This document shows positions 36,150 through 44,520 of a stretch of 52,850 nt of DNA, piece by piece. Under the pieces are notes generated by a model. The model was given only the letters and a program-made list of their open reading frames with translations, was not told the DNA's origin and ran no database searches. The stretch spans positions 1 to 52,850 of the forward strand of contig CAMHMZ010000015.1 of NCBI GenBank assembly GCA_946186375.1, read 5' to 3'. Each line of letters begins with the position of its first letter. The first letter of the stretch is position 1. A program made the translations under genes and the position numbers. Source of the stretch: an uncultured Clostridia bacterium. GTDB lineage: Bacteria > Bacillota > Clostridia > Oscillospirales > Oscillospiraceae.

Positions 36150-37118
36150 TTACTTAGCCTCCTGCTCCATGCTGCGAAGCTTCTCCTCATAGCCCTCGAA
36201 TTCCGAGTCCGTGGCGAACACAAAGTGTCCGGGACGGATCTCCCGCAATTCGCGCTTCGCACCCGACTGATCCAGCTTGCTGGGATCGTAGTCTATGTGC
36301 TTTCTGGTCCTCTCCACGATCGGATCCGGCATGGGAACCGAGGAGAGCAGAGAGATGGTGTACGGGTGAAGCGGAACCTGAAACAGCGTCTCAGAGTCTG
36401 CGATCTCCACGATCTCGCCCAAATGAATGACCGCGATGCGATCCGCGATGAAGCGGACGACAGACAGGTCATGAGCGATGAACAGATACGTCAGGTTTTT
36501 TTCGGCCTTCAGCTTGTTCATCAGATTCAGCACCTGCGCGCGGATGGACACGTCCAGAGCGGAGATGGGCTCATCGGCCACGATGAACTTCGGGTTCATG
36601 ATCATGGCGCGGGCGATGCCCACACGCTGACGCTGACCGCCGGAAAACTCGTGGGGATAGCGGGACTTGTGCTCGGGCAGCAGGCCGACGTCCTGCAGCG
36701 CCTTGTCAACCTTGGCGATGCGGTCGGCTTCACTTTCATACAGATGGAAGTTGTACAGGCCTTCGGATACGCAGTACTCGATGGTGGCGCGCTCGTTCAG
36801 AGAGGCAGCGGGATCCTGGAAGATCATCTGGATATTCCGGACCACGTTGCGGTCCTCCTCACGGGAGATGTTTCCAGAAATGCGCTTGCCCTCAAAAATG
36901 ATCTCGCCCTCGCTGCAGGGGTTGATGCGCAAAATGGCACGGCCGAGCGTGGTCTTGCCGGAGCCGGACTCACCCACCAGGGCGAAGGTCTCTCCCTTAT
37001 AGATGTCGAAATTTGCGTCTTTTACGGCGACGAACTTTTTTTTATGCCCGGTGTCGAAGGAAATGCTCACATGCCGGACGGAGAGAATGACCTCCCGTTC
37101 CGCGGTTTCATTCGACAT
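36150..37118 (-). CDS. oppF: Oligopeptide ABC transporter ATP-binding protein (OppF/AmiF type)
   Basis: Cytoplasmic ATPase of the left peptide importer, 322 residues. Walker [11 protein letters not shown]-loop [11 protein letters not shown], signature [14 protein letters not shown], Walker [13 protein letters not shown] and the H-loop IAHDLSVV are all present at normal spacing. A C-terminal OppF-type extension follows. The ATG at 37118 lies eight bases after GGGAGG and overlaps the end of oppD by 11 bases. Last gene of the left operon; ends before the bidirectional terminator. Confidence 0.95.
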   Translation of the reverse strand: MSNETAEREVILSVRHVSISFDTGHKKKFVAVKDANFDIYKGETFALVGESGSGKTTLGRAILRINPCSEGEIIFEGKRISGNISREEDRNVVRNIQMIFQDPAASLNERATIEYCVSEGLYNFHLYESEADRIAKVDKALQDVGLLPEHKSRYPHEFSGGQRQRVGIARAMIMNPKFIVADEPISALDVSIRAQVLNLMNKLKAEKNLTYLFIAHDLSVVRFIADRIAVIHLGEIVEIADSETLFQVPLHPYTISLLSSVPMPDPIVERTRKHIDYDPSKLDQSGAKRELREIRPGHFVFATDSEFEGYEEKLRSMEQEAK

Positions 37119-38181
37119 GGAACGCACCTCCCTTGTCAGTCATCTTTTTGATCTTCTCATGCAGGTCCTGAATAACCTCCGGCTTTTCCAGCTTCGGCGC
37201 GCGGGGATCCAGCAGCCAGGTCTTGGCATAATGGGTGTCGCTCACCTTGAAGAAAGGAGGCTCCTGCACGAAATCGACCTTAAGGGCATGCTCATTGCGT
37301 GGCGCAAACGCGTCTCCCTTGATCTCATTGAACAGAGAAGGCGGCGTGCCCGTGATGTAAAACAGCTCCTCGCCCTTTATGCCGAGCTGAGGCAGAGAGG
37401 ACAGCAGCGCCCAGGTATAGGGGTGGCGCGGATCGAAGAAGACCTCTTCGACCGTACCGTACTCAATGATCTGACCGCCGTACATGACGCCCACACGATT
37501 GGCGACATTGGCTACGACGCCAAGATCGTGGGTGATGTAGAGCGTGGTAAAGCCAAGCTCCTTCTGCAGATCCCGGATCAGCGTGATGATCTGCGCCTGG
37601 ATGGTCACGTCCAGAGCGGTGGTAGGCTCGTCGCAGATCAGGATCTCCGGATGGCAGGCGAGGGCGATCGCGATGACGATCCGCTGGCGCATACCGCCGG
37701 AATACTGGAAGGGATATTCGTCAAAGCGGTCGGCCGCGTTGGCGATGCCCACGCGCTCCATCATTTCGATGGCCTGCTTTTTGGCTTCCGCCTTGGAGAT
37801 GCCCTGGTGCTTCTCAATGACCTCGGTGATCTGAGAGCCGATGGTGCGGATAGGGTTGAGAGAGGTCATGGGGTCCTGGAAGATCGTAGAGATCTTCGCG
37901 CCGCGGATACCCTCCCAGTCCTTGTCGGTCTTCAGCTTGGTCAGGTCCTTGCCGTGAAACATGACGGAGCCCTTCGAGATCGTGCCGTTGGATTCCAGCA
38001 TGCCGGTAAAGGTCTTGGTGAACACGGATTTGCCCGAGCCGCTCTCGCCCACGATGGCGAAGGTCTCGCCCTCGTAGAGATCAAGGGAGACGCCGCGGAT
38101 CGCCGTGAGGTATTTGTCACGAACGCGGAATTTGACTTCCACATCCTTGGCGGAAATGATAACGTTCCTTGTTTCGTCCAT
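37108..38181 (-). CDS. oppD: Oligopeptide ABC transporter ATP-binding protein (OppD/AmiE type)
   Basis: Second ATPase of the left importer, 357 residues, matching AmiE in length. Walker A is GESGSGKSV, the Q-loop [11 protein letters not shown], the signature [14 protein letters not shown] and Walker [13 protein letters not shown]. The C-terminal regulatory region holds [11 protein letters not shown]; the four-cysteine cluster common in OppD/DppD tails is not seen here. Overlaps oppF. Confidence 0.95.
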   Translation of the reverse strand: MDETRNVIISAKDVEVKFRVRDKYLTAIRGVSLDLYEGETFAIVGESGSGKSVFTKTFTGMLESNGTISKGSVMFHGKDLTKLKTDKDWEGIRGAKISTIFQDPMTSLNPIRTIGSQITEVIEKHQGISKAEAKKQAIEMMERVGIANAADRFDEYPFQYSGGMRQRIVIAIALACHPEILICDEPTTALDVTIQAQIITLIRDLQKELGFTTLYITHDLGVVANVANRVGVMYGGQIIEYGTVEEVFFDPRHPYTWALLSSLPQLGIKGEELFYITGTPPSLFNEIKGDAFAPRNEHALKVDFVQEPPFFKVSDTHYAKTWLLDPRAPKLEKPEVIQDLHEKIKKMTDKGGAFHVE

Positions 38182-38198
38182 AGTCCTGTTGTCCCCCT

Positions 38199-39137
38199 TT
38201 ACATATGCGTGCGCGGGTCAGCGGCGTCTGCAAGCCTCTGGCCGACGATGTAGAGAGAAACGGAGAGGACGGCAAGCACGGTGACCGGAATCCAGAACAG
38301 ATGCGGATATCCGTTCATATATGAGGTGTAGATCGAGATCATTCGTCCGAGGGAGGCTTTCGTAACGCCAAGGCCAAGCCCCATGTACGAGAGGAACACC
38401 TCATAGGAGATGAGGGACGGGATCATTCTGGCGACATAAGTCATGATGACCGAGATCAGATAGGGAAGGATGTTGTTCTTGATCATGGTCCAGGTGCTCG
38501 TGCCAAGACATTTGGACGCGAGGTTATATTCTCTGTCGCGAATGATCATGACCTGCGTGCGGATAAAGAACGCGACGAAGACCCATTCGGTTACGCACAT
38601 GACAAAGATCAGGGTGCCCATGCCGGCGCCGAGAACGTAGGAGAGGATCATCGCCAGAAGCAGGAACGGGACGTTGGACACGATGTTGTAGACCTCGATC
38701 ATCCACTTGTCCATCTTCTTGGAGAAGCCCCAGATAGCGCCTACCGTGACGCCGATGACCATCGTGATAAAGGTGCAGACGAAGCTGATGATGATCGAGT
38801 TTCTGGCGCCGGCCCAGACGACGTCGAACACCTCGTTGCCGACGTTGTCGGTGCCGAAGATATGCTCGGCGCTGGGCTTGAGGAAGCGCATCTCTGGGTC
38901 GTTGACATTCGGCGCGATCAGCGGATCGTATCCGGAGATCATCGGCTGGATCAGCGTGAACAGGATCAGAATCAGCAGCAAAATGGCGATAGCCACGGTA
39001 AACTTGTTCTTGATGAAGGTGCGCCATACGGACTTCCAGTAGGAATACTGCGGCGCGGCAATATGTTCGGATTCGTTCTTGTCAAAGGAAGCAAACTCGA
39101 AGAGATCGCTTTTGTTTTCCAAAATCTTCTCTTCCAT
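38199..39137 (-). CDS. oppC: Oligopeptide ABC transporter permease (OppC/AmiD type)
   Basis: Membrane subunit with six predicted helices, 312 residues, as AmiD. An N-terminal cytoplasmic tail is followed by TM1 (VAIAILLLILILFTL) and the family motif IFGTDNVGNEVFDVVWAGARNSI immediately after a short loop. The EAA coupling loop is at ASKCLGTSTWTMIKNNILP. Compare the right-operon homologue, where a large domain is inserted at this very loop. It overlaps oppB by one base (ATGA). Confidence 0.95.
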   Translation of the reverse strand: MEEKILENKSDLFEFASFDKNESEHIAAPQYSYWKSVWRTFIKNKFTVAIAILLLILILFTLIQPMISGYDPLIAPNVNDPEMRFLKPSAEHIFGTDNVGNEVFDVVWAGARNSIIISFVCTFITMVIGVTVGAIWGFSKKMDKWMIEVYNIVSNVPFLLLAMILSYVLGAGMGTLIFVMCVTEWVFVAFFIRTQVMIIRDREYNLASKCLGTSTWTMIKNNILPYLISVIMTYVARMIPSLISYEVFLSYMGLGLGVTKASLGRMISIYTSYMNGYPHLFWIPVTVLAVLSVSLYIVGQRLADAADPRTHM

Positions 39138-40636
39138 TATGATCTCCCTGCCTTTTCTGTGAGCGAAATACGCGGATCAACTTTTGTCAGAATGATATCT
39201 CCGGCCAGCACGGACAGCACCGAGATGGTAGAGAAGAGGAAGGCCAGCGCCACGACCATCACGTTGTTATGCTGCTGGATCGCGTTCGGCAGCATCTTGC
39301 CCATACCACCAACGGCGTAAATGGATTCGGTGATGATCGCACCGGCAAGGCACGAAGCGAGAGAGGCCGGGATGCCCTGCGCGATGGGGATGCTCGCGTT
39401 TTTGAAAATGTGCCTGTTGAAGATTTCTCTCTGACTCAGGCCTTTCGCTTTCGCGAACTTGACATAGTCCTGGCTCATCTGGTCCACAACGTATCTTCTT
39501 GTCCAGAGCATGAGACCGGCAATGGACGGAAGCGCGAGCGAGATGGTCGGCAGCACCCAGGAGCGGATATCCGACGCGCCGTAGGTCGTGAACACGGACG
39601 GCAGGTCGAAGGCCGCTGTGGCCAGATACCGGAACAGGTAGATATATGCCAGAGAAGGCACGGCAATGATAAATATAATGTAGACCATGCCCAGCTTATC
39701 GGCAAACTTGTCTTTTTTCCGCGCCATGAGGATCCCGATGGGAAGCCCCAGACCGTAAGAAAGCAGCATGGCAAAGACGCCGATGATGAAAGACGTACCG
39801 ATCATGGACGGCTGGTTCTTAGCCGTTTGGAACGTGGCATAATTGTCCGCAAATTTCTTCCGGTCCATACGGTCGAGGATGCTTTTGTAGGTAAGCGAAC
39901 CAAAGATGATGCCGGACTCGCCTTCCTGGCCGGTGGCATAGGTCACGGGACGTTTGACTTCGGTGCCCTGGCTCTGGAACAGGACCGCCATAACGTCAAG
40001 GCCCTGATAGGTGGGATAGGAATCACCGAAGGTGAGCTTGATCACGTTCTGATGCAGCCACGGGAAGCGGCTGTCGGTATAAATCAAATACTTATGGGTC
40101 GTTCCGCTGCCGATGAGCGCGACGCCGCCCGATTCGGTCCTGCCGAAGGAGAGGCCGCGCTTCAGATCCGGATTGTTCTCATCATGCACGGACCACGGAG
40201 TGTCGATCTTGATGAGGTTCGAGAACCAGATCGCGACGTGCTTGATGATGGGAACGTCCTTATAAGCATAATAGCGCCCGCTTTTGGTATATTGTTCGAC
40301 GGTATAGCCGTCCGCTTCATACAGCGCCTTGAATTGCTCCGCAGCCTCAGAGCCGGGCTGAAGGGCTTCAGCCATCTCCGGGGAGTCGACTTCATAAAGC
40401 GTCTGGAAGTAATCGGCGGATCGCACAAAGTTCAAATATCCGAGCTTGGCCCAGATATTGTACATATAGTCCGTCTTGTCGTCCGGCTTCGCGGCGAGCT
40501 TTCGGTATCCGTCGTCGCCGGAAAAGATGCTGTTGCGCGGAACAAGCGCATAGACCAGCGTAAAGACGATCAGCATGATGATCAGGACGGAGATGATCGA
40601 TCTGACCAGTCTCCGAAGGATATAACCCTTATTCAT
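39137..40636 (-). CDS. oppB: Oligopeptide ABC transporter permease (OppB/AmiC type)
   Basis: Membrane subunit of 499 residues with a long extracellular region (about 35-260) between TM1 and TM2. This length and layout are those of AmiC from streptococci rather than the 310-residue OppB. The core has the helices FIIGVFAMLLSYGLGLPIGI onwards, the EAA loop FAKAKGLSQREIFNRHIFKN and the end IILTKVDPRISL. A hairpin separates it from the binding-protein gene upstream. Confidence 0.94.
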   Translation of the reverse strand: MNKGYILRRLVRSIISVLIIMLIVFTLVYALVPRNSIFSGDDGYRKLAAKPDDKTDYMYNIWAKLGYLNFVRSADYFQTLYEVDSPEMAEALQPGSEAAEQFKALYEADGYTVEQYTKSGRYYAYKDVPIIKHVAIWFSNLIKIDTPWSVHDENNPDLKRGLSFGRTESGGVALIGSGTTHKYLIYTDSRFPWLHQNVIKLTFGDSYPTYQGLDVMAVLFQSQGTEVKRPVTYATGQEGESGIIFGSLTYKSILDRMDRKKFADNYATFQTAKNQPSMIGTSFIIGVFAMLLSYGLGLPIGILMARKKDKFADKLGMVYIIFIIAVPSLAYIYLFRYLATAAFDLPSVFTTYGASDIRSWVLPTISLALPSIAGLMLWTRRYVVDQMSQDYVKFAKAKGLSQREIFNRHIFKNASIPIAQGIPASLASCLAGAIITESIYAVGGMGKMLPNAIQQHNNVMVVALAFLFSTISVLSVLAGDIILTKVDPRISLTEKAGRS

Positions 40637-40659
40637 CGGATCAGCTCCTATTGAGGAAA

Positions 40660-40695
40660 ATGAGAGCTAGAGGAATGAGATCTTCTAGCTCTCAT
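40660..40695 (-). other. Intercistronic hairpin after the left binding-protein gene
   Basis: ATGAGAGCTAG pairs with CTAGCTCTCAT around a 14-base loop, in the 110-base gap between the binding-protein stop and oppB. Such stem-loops commonly lower expression of downstream permease genes relative to the binding protein or protect the 5' message. Confidence 0.6.
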
Positions 40696-40746
40696 AGTCT
40701 TATTTCTTATCCGGGCTCATGTCCCGGAACACAGGATGCCCGGCGA

Positions 40747-42831
40747 TCAGTTACCGGCGAGCCAGGCTTCCTTGGCGGCGTAGTACTCATCGGCCGTGAT
40801 GGGCTGATCGTACACCACCATGTACTTGAAGTAAGGAACAACGTTGGTCGAAGCCTGACCGTAGAGACCGTAGCCGGCGGAGAAGGGCTTGACCTTGGAA
40901 ACACCGAGGCCGGCGCCTCTGGTGGCAAAGGGCCTGAGGATGCCGTTGGCAAGCAGCTTGGCCTCAACCTGAGCAAAGAGATCGATTCTCTCGTCGCCGG
41001 TGGAAGCATTGGCCTTGTCCATGAGCTCCTTGAGATCCGCGAGGCCGATCGCCTTCAGAGCCTCAGTCTGAGACTCGGGGCGCTGGGTGTCCTCGGTAAT
41101 CAGCGGGGTGATGCCGGAGTAGAGCATCATGTCGCCGTCAGAGGGATCGAAGCAGTGGATGTAGGTGTAAGGATCGCCGTAGTCCGGGCCCCAGCCAGCA
41201 GCAAAGGCCAGGTCGACGGAGTTGTCTTCGCCGCGCTCGTTGGTGTAGAACGCGTCGTTGACCTGCTCGTCGTTGTCGAGGAAGATGAGGTCGATCTTGA
41301 CGTAATCGCCGATCGCGTCCTCAATGGACTTCTGCATGGCAAGAGCCATGTTCTTGGCCTGCTCGTCCGTTCCGTTCTCGACCATGTCGAGGTGCACGGG
41401 CCACTCAGCAACAGAGTCGCCGAGCTCTTCCTTGGCAAGCTCCATGAACTTGACTGCTCTTTCAGGATTGTACCAGGCGTCCTGGCCGTCGTTGAGATCG
41501 ATGCCCGCAAAGGCCTCGTTCTCCTGCTCGATGTACTTGGTCACGAGGGAGCCGTAGGACTCACCGGTGCTCAGAGTGGCAAAGGTGTAAGGAGTCAGCG
41601 TGTTTCTGGCTCTGTCTTCAGCGATCTCGCCAAGAGCCACTTCGTAGTAAGCCTTCTCAGAGTAGGCGGCATAAACGCCGAGACGGAAGTTCTTGTTGAG
41701 GATAGCGGCGTGAGTGTCAGCCTTCTGCTGATCGGTCTCCTTGGCCGTGGTGCTCTTGTTGGCGTCGGTCCAGAGGGCGTAGGACTGTCTGTCCCAGTTG
41801 AAGGCGCCCCAGAAGGACGTGGAGGTGGTCATGCCCTTGAACTGATTGTCCGGGAACAGCTCGTTGGCCTTGGCAACCATCTCGGGCTGGCCGAGCTGGA
41901 TGGCCGTGGTGGTAACTTCGCCATTGACGAACATGTTGAAGTTTTGCATGGGATCCTTACCGTCAGTGTAGGTGACGGTAACGTGCTGGACATGGACGTT
42001 GTCCTTGTCGTAGTAGTTGGGGTTGGCGTCGAACTTGACTTCCTGGCCGGGAACGACAGAGGAGAGGATGTAGCAGCCGTTGTACAGGATGGAAGCCGGG
42101 TCAACAGCGCCGAAGTTTTCGCCCTGGGATTCGAGGAATTCAGCGTTCAGAGGCCTGAGGACATTGTAGGTGGTCAGACCGTCGAAGTAGCCGCAGGGGC
42201 CGGTGAGGGTGTAGACCAGCTTGTTGCCGTCAGCCTTGATGCCGACGTCTTCCCAGGAGCCGGTGCCGTCAGCGTACTCGGCAAGGCCTTTGATCAGGTT
42301 CTTGACAAGGCCGAGGACGAGGCTCTTCGAGTCAGCGGCGTGCTTCAGGCCGGTGACGAAGTCTTCCGCAGTGACATAGTCATACTCTTCGCCGGAAGCG
42401 GTGGACCACACGGCGTCGTCGCGGATGGTGAAGGTCCATTCGGAAGCGTCTTCGTTGGGTTCCCATTCAATGGCCATGCCCGGAACGAGCATGCCGTGGT
42501 TGTCCTGAGTGAGAAGACCTTCGGTGAAGTTGGCGGTAAAGTCGCCGTTGGTGCTGTGGTTATCATAGAGATAATCCAGCGTGGTGATGTTGAAGGCGTA
42601 AAGCAGGCTGTAAGAGTCGACTTCGTTTCTCGTCGGCTCCTCAGCCGCCGGTGCCTCGGCGGGCTCTTCCGCGGGCGCCTCAGCGGGAGCTTCAGCAGGC
42701 GCTTCGGCAGGCGCGGGCTCCTCGGCCGCGGGCTGTTCAGCGGGGGCCTGAGCCTGGCTGCCGCAGGCGGCCAGAGCGAAGACCATCGCCAGAGCGAGCA
42801 GCAGAGCGAGCAGCTTCTTGGTGTTCTTCAT
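40747..42831 (-). CDS. Peptide ABC transporter substrate-binding lipoprotein (AmiA/OppA type), left operon
   Basis: Surface lipoprotein, 694 residues, of the SBP_bac_5 family. Residues 1-22 are a lipoprotein signal peptide ending in the lipobox LAAC (C23). A linker of Ala, Pro and Glu (about 24-60) follows and then the binding domain (for example GLLTQDNHGMLVPGMAIEWE). The ATG at 42831 follows AGGAGG. The size fits AmiA of streptococci. Leader, signal peptide and linker are almost identical in DNA to those of the right-operon binding protein, while the mature domains differ. No convincing -35 box is seen upstream on this strand. Confidence 0.94.
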   Translation of the reverse strand: MKNTKKLLALLLALAMVFALAACGSQAQAPAEQPAAEEPAPAEAPAEAPAEAPAEEPAEAPAAEEPTRNEVDSYSLLYAFNITTLDYLYDNHSTNGDFTANFTEGLLTQDNHGMLVPGMAIEWEPNEDASEWTFTIRDDAVWSTASGEEYDYVTAEDFVTGLKHAADSKSLVLGLVKNLIKGLAEYADGTGSWEDVGIKADGNKLVYTLTGPCGYFDGLTTYNVLRPLNAEFLESQGENFGAVDPASILYNGCYILSSVVPGQEVKFDANPNYYDKDNVHVQHVTVTYTDGKDPMQNFNMFVNGEVTTTAIQLGQPEMVAKANELFPDNQFKGMTTSTSFWGAFNWDRQSYALWTDANKSTTAKETDQQKADTHAAILNKNFRLGVYAAYSEKAYYEVALGEIAEDRARNTLTPYTFATLSTGESYGSLVTKYIEQENEAFAGIDLNDGQDAWYNPERAVKFMELAKEELGDSVAEWPVHLDMVENGTDEQAKNMALAMQKSIEDAIGDYVKIDLIFLDNDEQVNDAFYTNERGEDNSVDLAFAAGWGPDYGDPYTYIHCFDPSDGDMMLYSGITPLITEDTQRPESQTEALKAIGLADLKELMDKANASTGDERIDLFAQVEAKLLANGILRPFATRGAGLGVSKVKPFSAGYGLYGQASTNVVPYFKYMVVYDQPITADEYYAAKEAWLAGN

Positions 42832-42866
42832 CTTTTTTCCTCCTATAAAATATTTTGATAATATTT
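42700..42866 (-). repeat. Inverted repeat, left copy (binding-protein leader and signal peptide region)
   Basis: On the minus strand, from AAATATTATCAAAA through TTATAGGAGG, the ATG and about 45 codons. It matches the plus strand at 44359-44520 with only a handful of differences over the first 135 bases of message, synonymous and non-coding positions included. The two copies face each other around the recombinase gene. Confidence 0.75.
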
Positions 42867-42976
42867 TATAGGAAGGCGGTTCGGGATTCGCTGTCCAGGC
42901 CAAAACAAAATGCGGGCCATCCGCTGATAAACAAAAAAGATTGGAAAGGAGAGTACGGAGATAACAGTTCTCCGGA

Positions 42977-44092
42977 ATGCATCCCATGAACACTACGAGA
43001 ACAGAGAGGAACAAGGTTCGGCCTGCCCTCAAAGGAGCAAGAGGCCGCACTGTTCCGCGATGCGCCAGACGGGCAATGCCGACTGACGCTGTATCGAGCC
43101 TCAGTTTTCATCAGGCGACAGAACTTTTTCTGCGTGAAAAGTCGACAGCGCTCTCGCCGGTAAGCCTCCAAAGCTATCGACGCGAGCTAAAAAAGGCGAC
43201 GGAAGTCTTCGGCGATCTGCCGATACAGAAAATTACCACGTCCTCACTGAGAGAGTATTTTAATGATCTGCAGGCAAACGGCCTGAACCGGTATACCGGC
43301 AAGCCGCTTGCTTTTCGAACGATCCTGCAGCACTACACGGTTCTCCATTCTTTCTTTGCCAACGCATTTGAGAATGAAAGGCTGGACAGCAATCCGATGA
43401 CCAGACTTAAACGGCCCAAACCAAGAAAAAACGAGATCATTTCCCCGGCTTGCGCATATTCACAGGAGCAGATCCGCCAGTTGATGAGCTTCTTGAACAA
43501 TGAACCTCCGAAATGGCGTGCGATCGTGCTTTTCGCGATCGACAGTGGAGCGCGTGCCGGTGAGATCGTTGCGCTCAAATGGTCGGCAGTCGACCTTGCG
43601 ACCGGTCGTGTGACGATCTGCCGCAGTCTGCAATATATCGGAGGTATGGGCGTCACGGTAAGCACTCCAAAAAGTCGGAAGAGCCGGGATATTTATCTCA
43701 ACTCTCCGGCACTGCAGGTCATGCGCGACTGGCACAGGGAACAGTCTGCAGCGGGGGATCACAGTGAATATTGCTTCACTCGCGATGACGGAAGCCTCAT
43801 GCCGCCGGTCTGTTTTACAATATACATGAGGAAACTTGGCGAGCGCTGCGGTATTCCGCACCTGCACCCGCATGCCCTGCGTCACACGATGGCAACGCTC
43901 AGCCTGGCCTACGGAGCAGACATCGCAAGCGTTTCAGAAAAGCTGGGGCATTCCAATGCGGCCATTACCCTCGCCGTGTACTGTCATGTGAATGAAAACG
44001 CGCAGCGGCGTGCCAATGAACGACTTGCTGCCGCGCTGTATGGAGAGAACAAGGAGGACGGGAACGAGGAGGAACAATCAAGAAAGACTTGA
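42977..44092 (+). CDS. Tyrosine recombinase/integrase
   Basis: Site-specific recombinase, about 371 residues. The N-terminal core-binding (SAM-like) domain covers SFHQATELFLREKSTALSPV. The catalytic domain has all active residues: arginine in DSGARAGEIVAL, lysine in the hairpin PKSRKSRD, H-x-x-R in HPHALRHTMATL, a histidine in LGHSNAAITL and the tyrosine in LAVYCHVN. The start is uncertain: ATG codons at 42977, 42986 and 43076 are in frame and none has a clear ribosome site. No phage or plasmid genes are near. It sits alone between two divergent peptide-transporter operons whose 5' ends form inverted repeats around it. Confidence 0.92.
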   Translation: MHPMNTTRTERNKVRPALKGARGRTVPRCARRAMPTDAVSSLSFHQATELFLREKSTALSPVSLQSYRRELKKATEVFGDLPIQKITTSSLREYFNDLQANGLNRYTGKPLAFRTILQHYTVLHSFFANAFENERLDSNPMTRLKRPKPRKNEIISPACAYSQEQIRQLMSFLNNEPPKWRAIVLFAIDSGARAGEIVALKWSAVDLATGRVTICRSLQYIGGMGVTVSTPKSRKSRDIYLNSPALQVMRDWHREQSAAGDHSEYCFTRDDGSLMPPVCFTIYMRKLGERCGIPHLHPHALRHTMATLSLAYGADIASVSEKLGHSNAAITLAVYCHVNENAQRRANERLAAALYGENKEDGNEEEQSRKT

Positions 44093-44215
44093 TTTTTTGC
44101 GGACAGTGTAGGATAATCGGCAAAAAGAGACCTCGCCGCCCCGTCTCCGGCCGGGCGGGAAGAAGTGACCGAAAAAGCCGAAAACAAGAGAAAGATGTTC
44201 GGTCGATTTAAACAG

Positions 44216-44244
44216 TTGACACATGATGGGAATTGCTGTAGAAT
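44216..44244 (+). promoter_or_regulatory. Strong promoter upstream of the right opp operon
   Basis: Perfect TTGACA (44216-44221) and TAGAAT (44239-44244) with a 17-base spacer. It lies within the gene-free 44093-44393, which otherwise holds a GC-rich imperfect palindrome (about 44136-44160) and a long leader of roughly 140 bases to the ATG. Confidence 0.8.
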
Positions 44245-44358
44245 ATGATGTGCATTCTTCATGCGGTTTAATAGAGTAAATACCAAAAGAACACATACGG
44301 ATATCCGTCCGCGGCTCGCGGACACAGCGGTTTGATTTCGGGCCCTCCGCCCGTTTTC

Positions 44359-44520
44359 AAATATTATCAAAAAATCTTATAGGAGGAAAAAAGATGAAGA
44401 ACACCAAGAAGCTGCTCGCTCTGCTGCTCGCTCTGGCGATGGTCTTCGCTCTGGCTGCCTGCGGTAACCAGACTCAGGCCCCCGCTGAACAGCCCGCGGC
44501 CGAGGAGCCCGCGCCCGCCG
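44359..44520 (+). repeat. Inverted repeat, right copy (binding-protein leader and signal peptide region)
   Basis: Partner of 42700-42866 in opposite orientation: AAATATTATCAAAAAAT, CTTATAGGAGG, then the same signal-peptide codons. The matching stretch begins in non-coding leader, so protein conservation alone does not explain it. Confidence 0.75.

Noticed and set aside
40651..42858. 735-codon open frame antisense to the left binding-protein gene
   Set aside because: Shadow; the minus-strand gene has signal peptide, lipobox and ribosome site.
42977..44092. Integrase as part of a prophage or integrative element
   Set aside because: No phage, conjugation or excisionase genes, and no tRNA attachment site nearby; the gene is isolated between two transporter operons.
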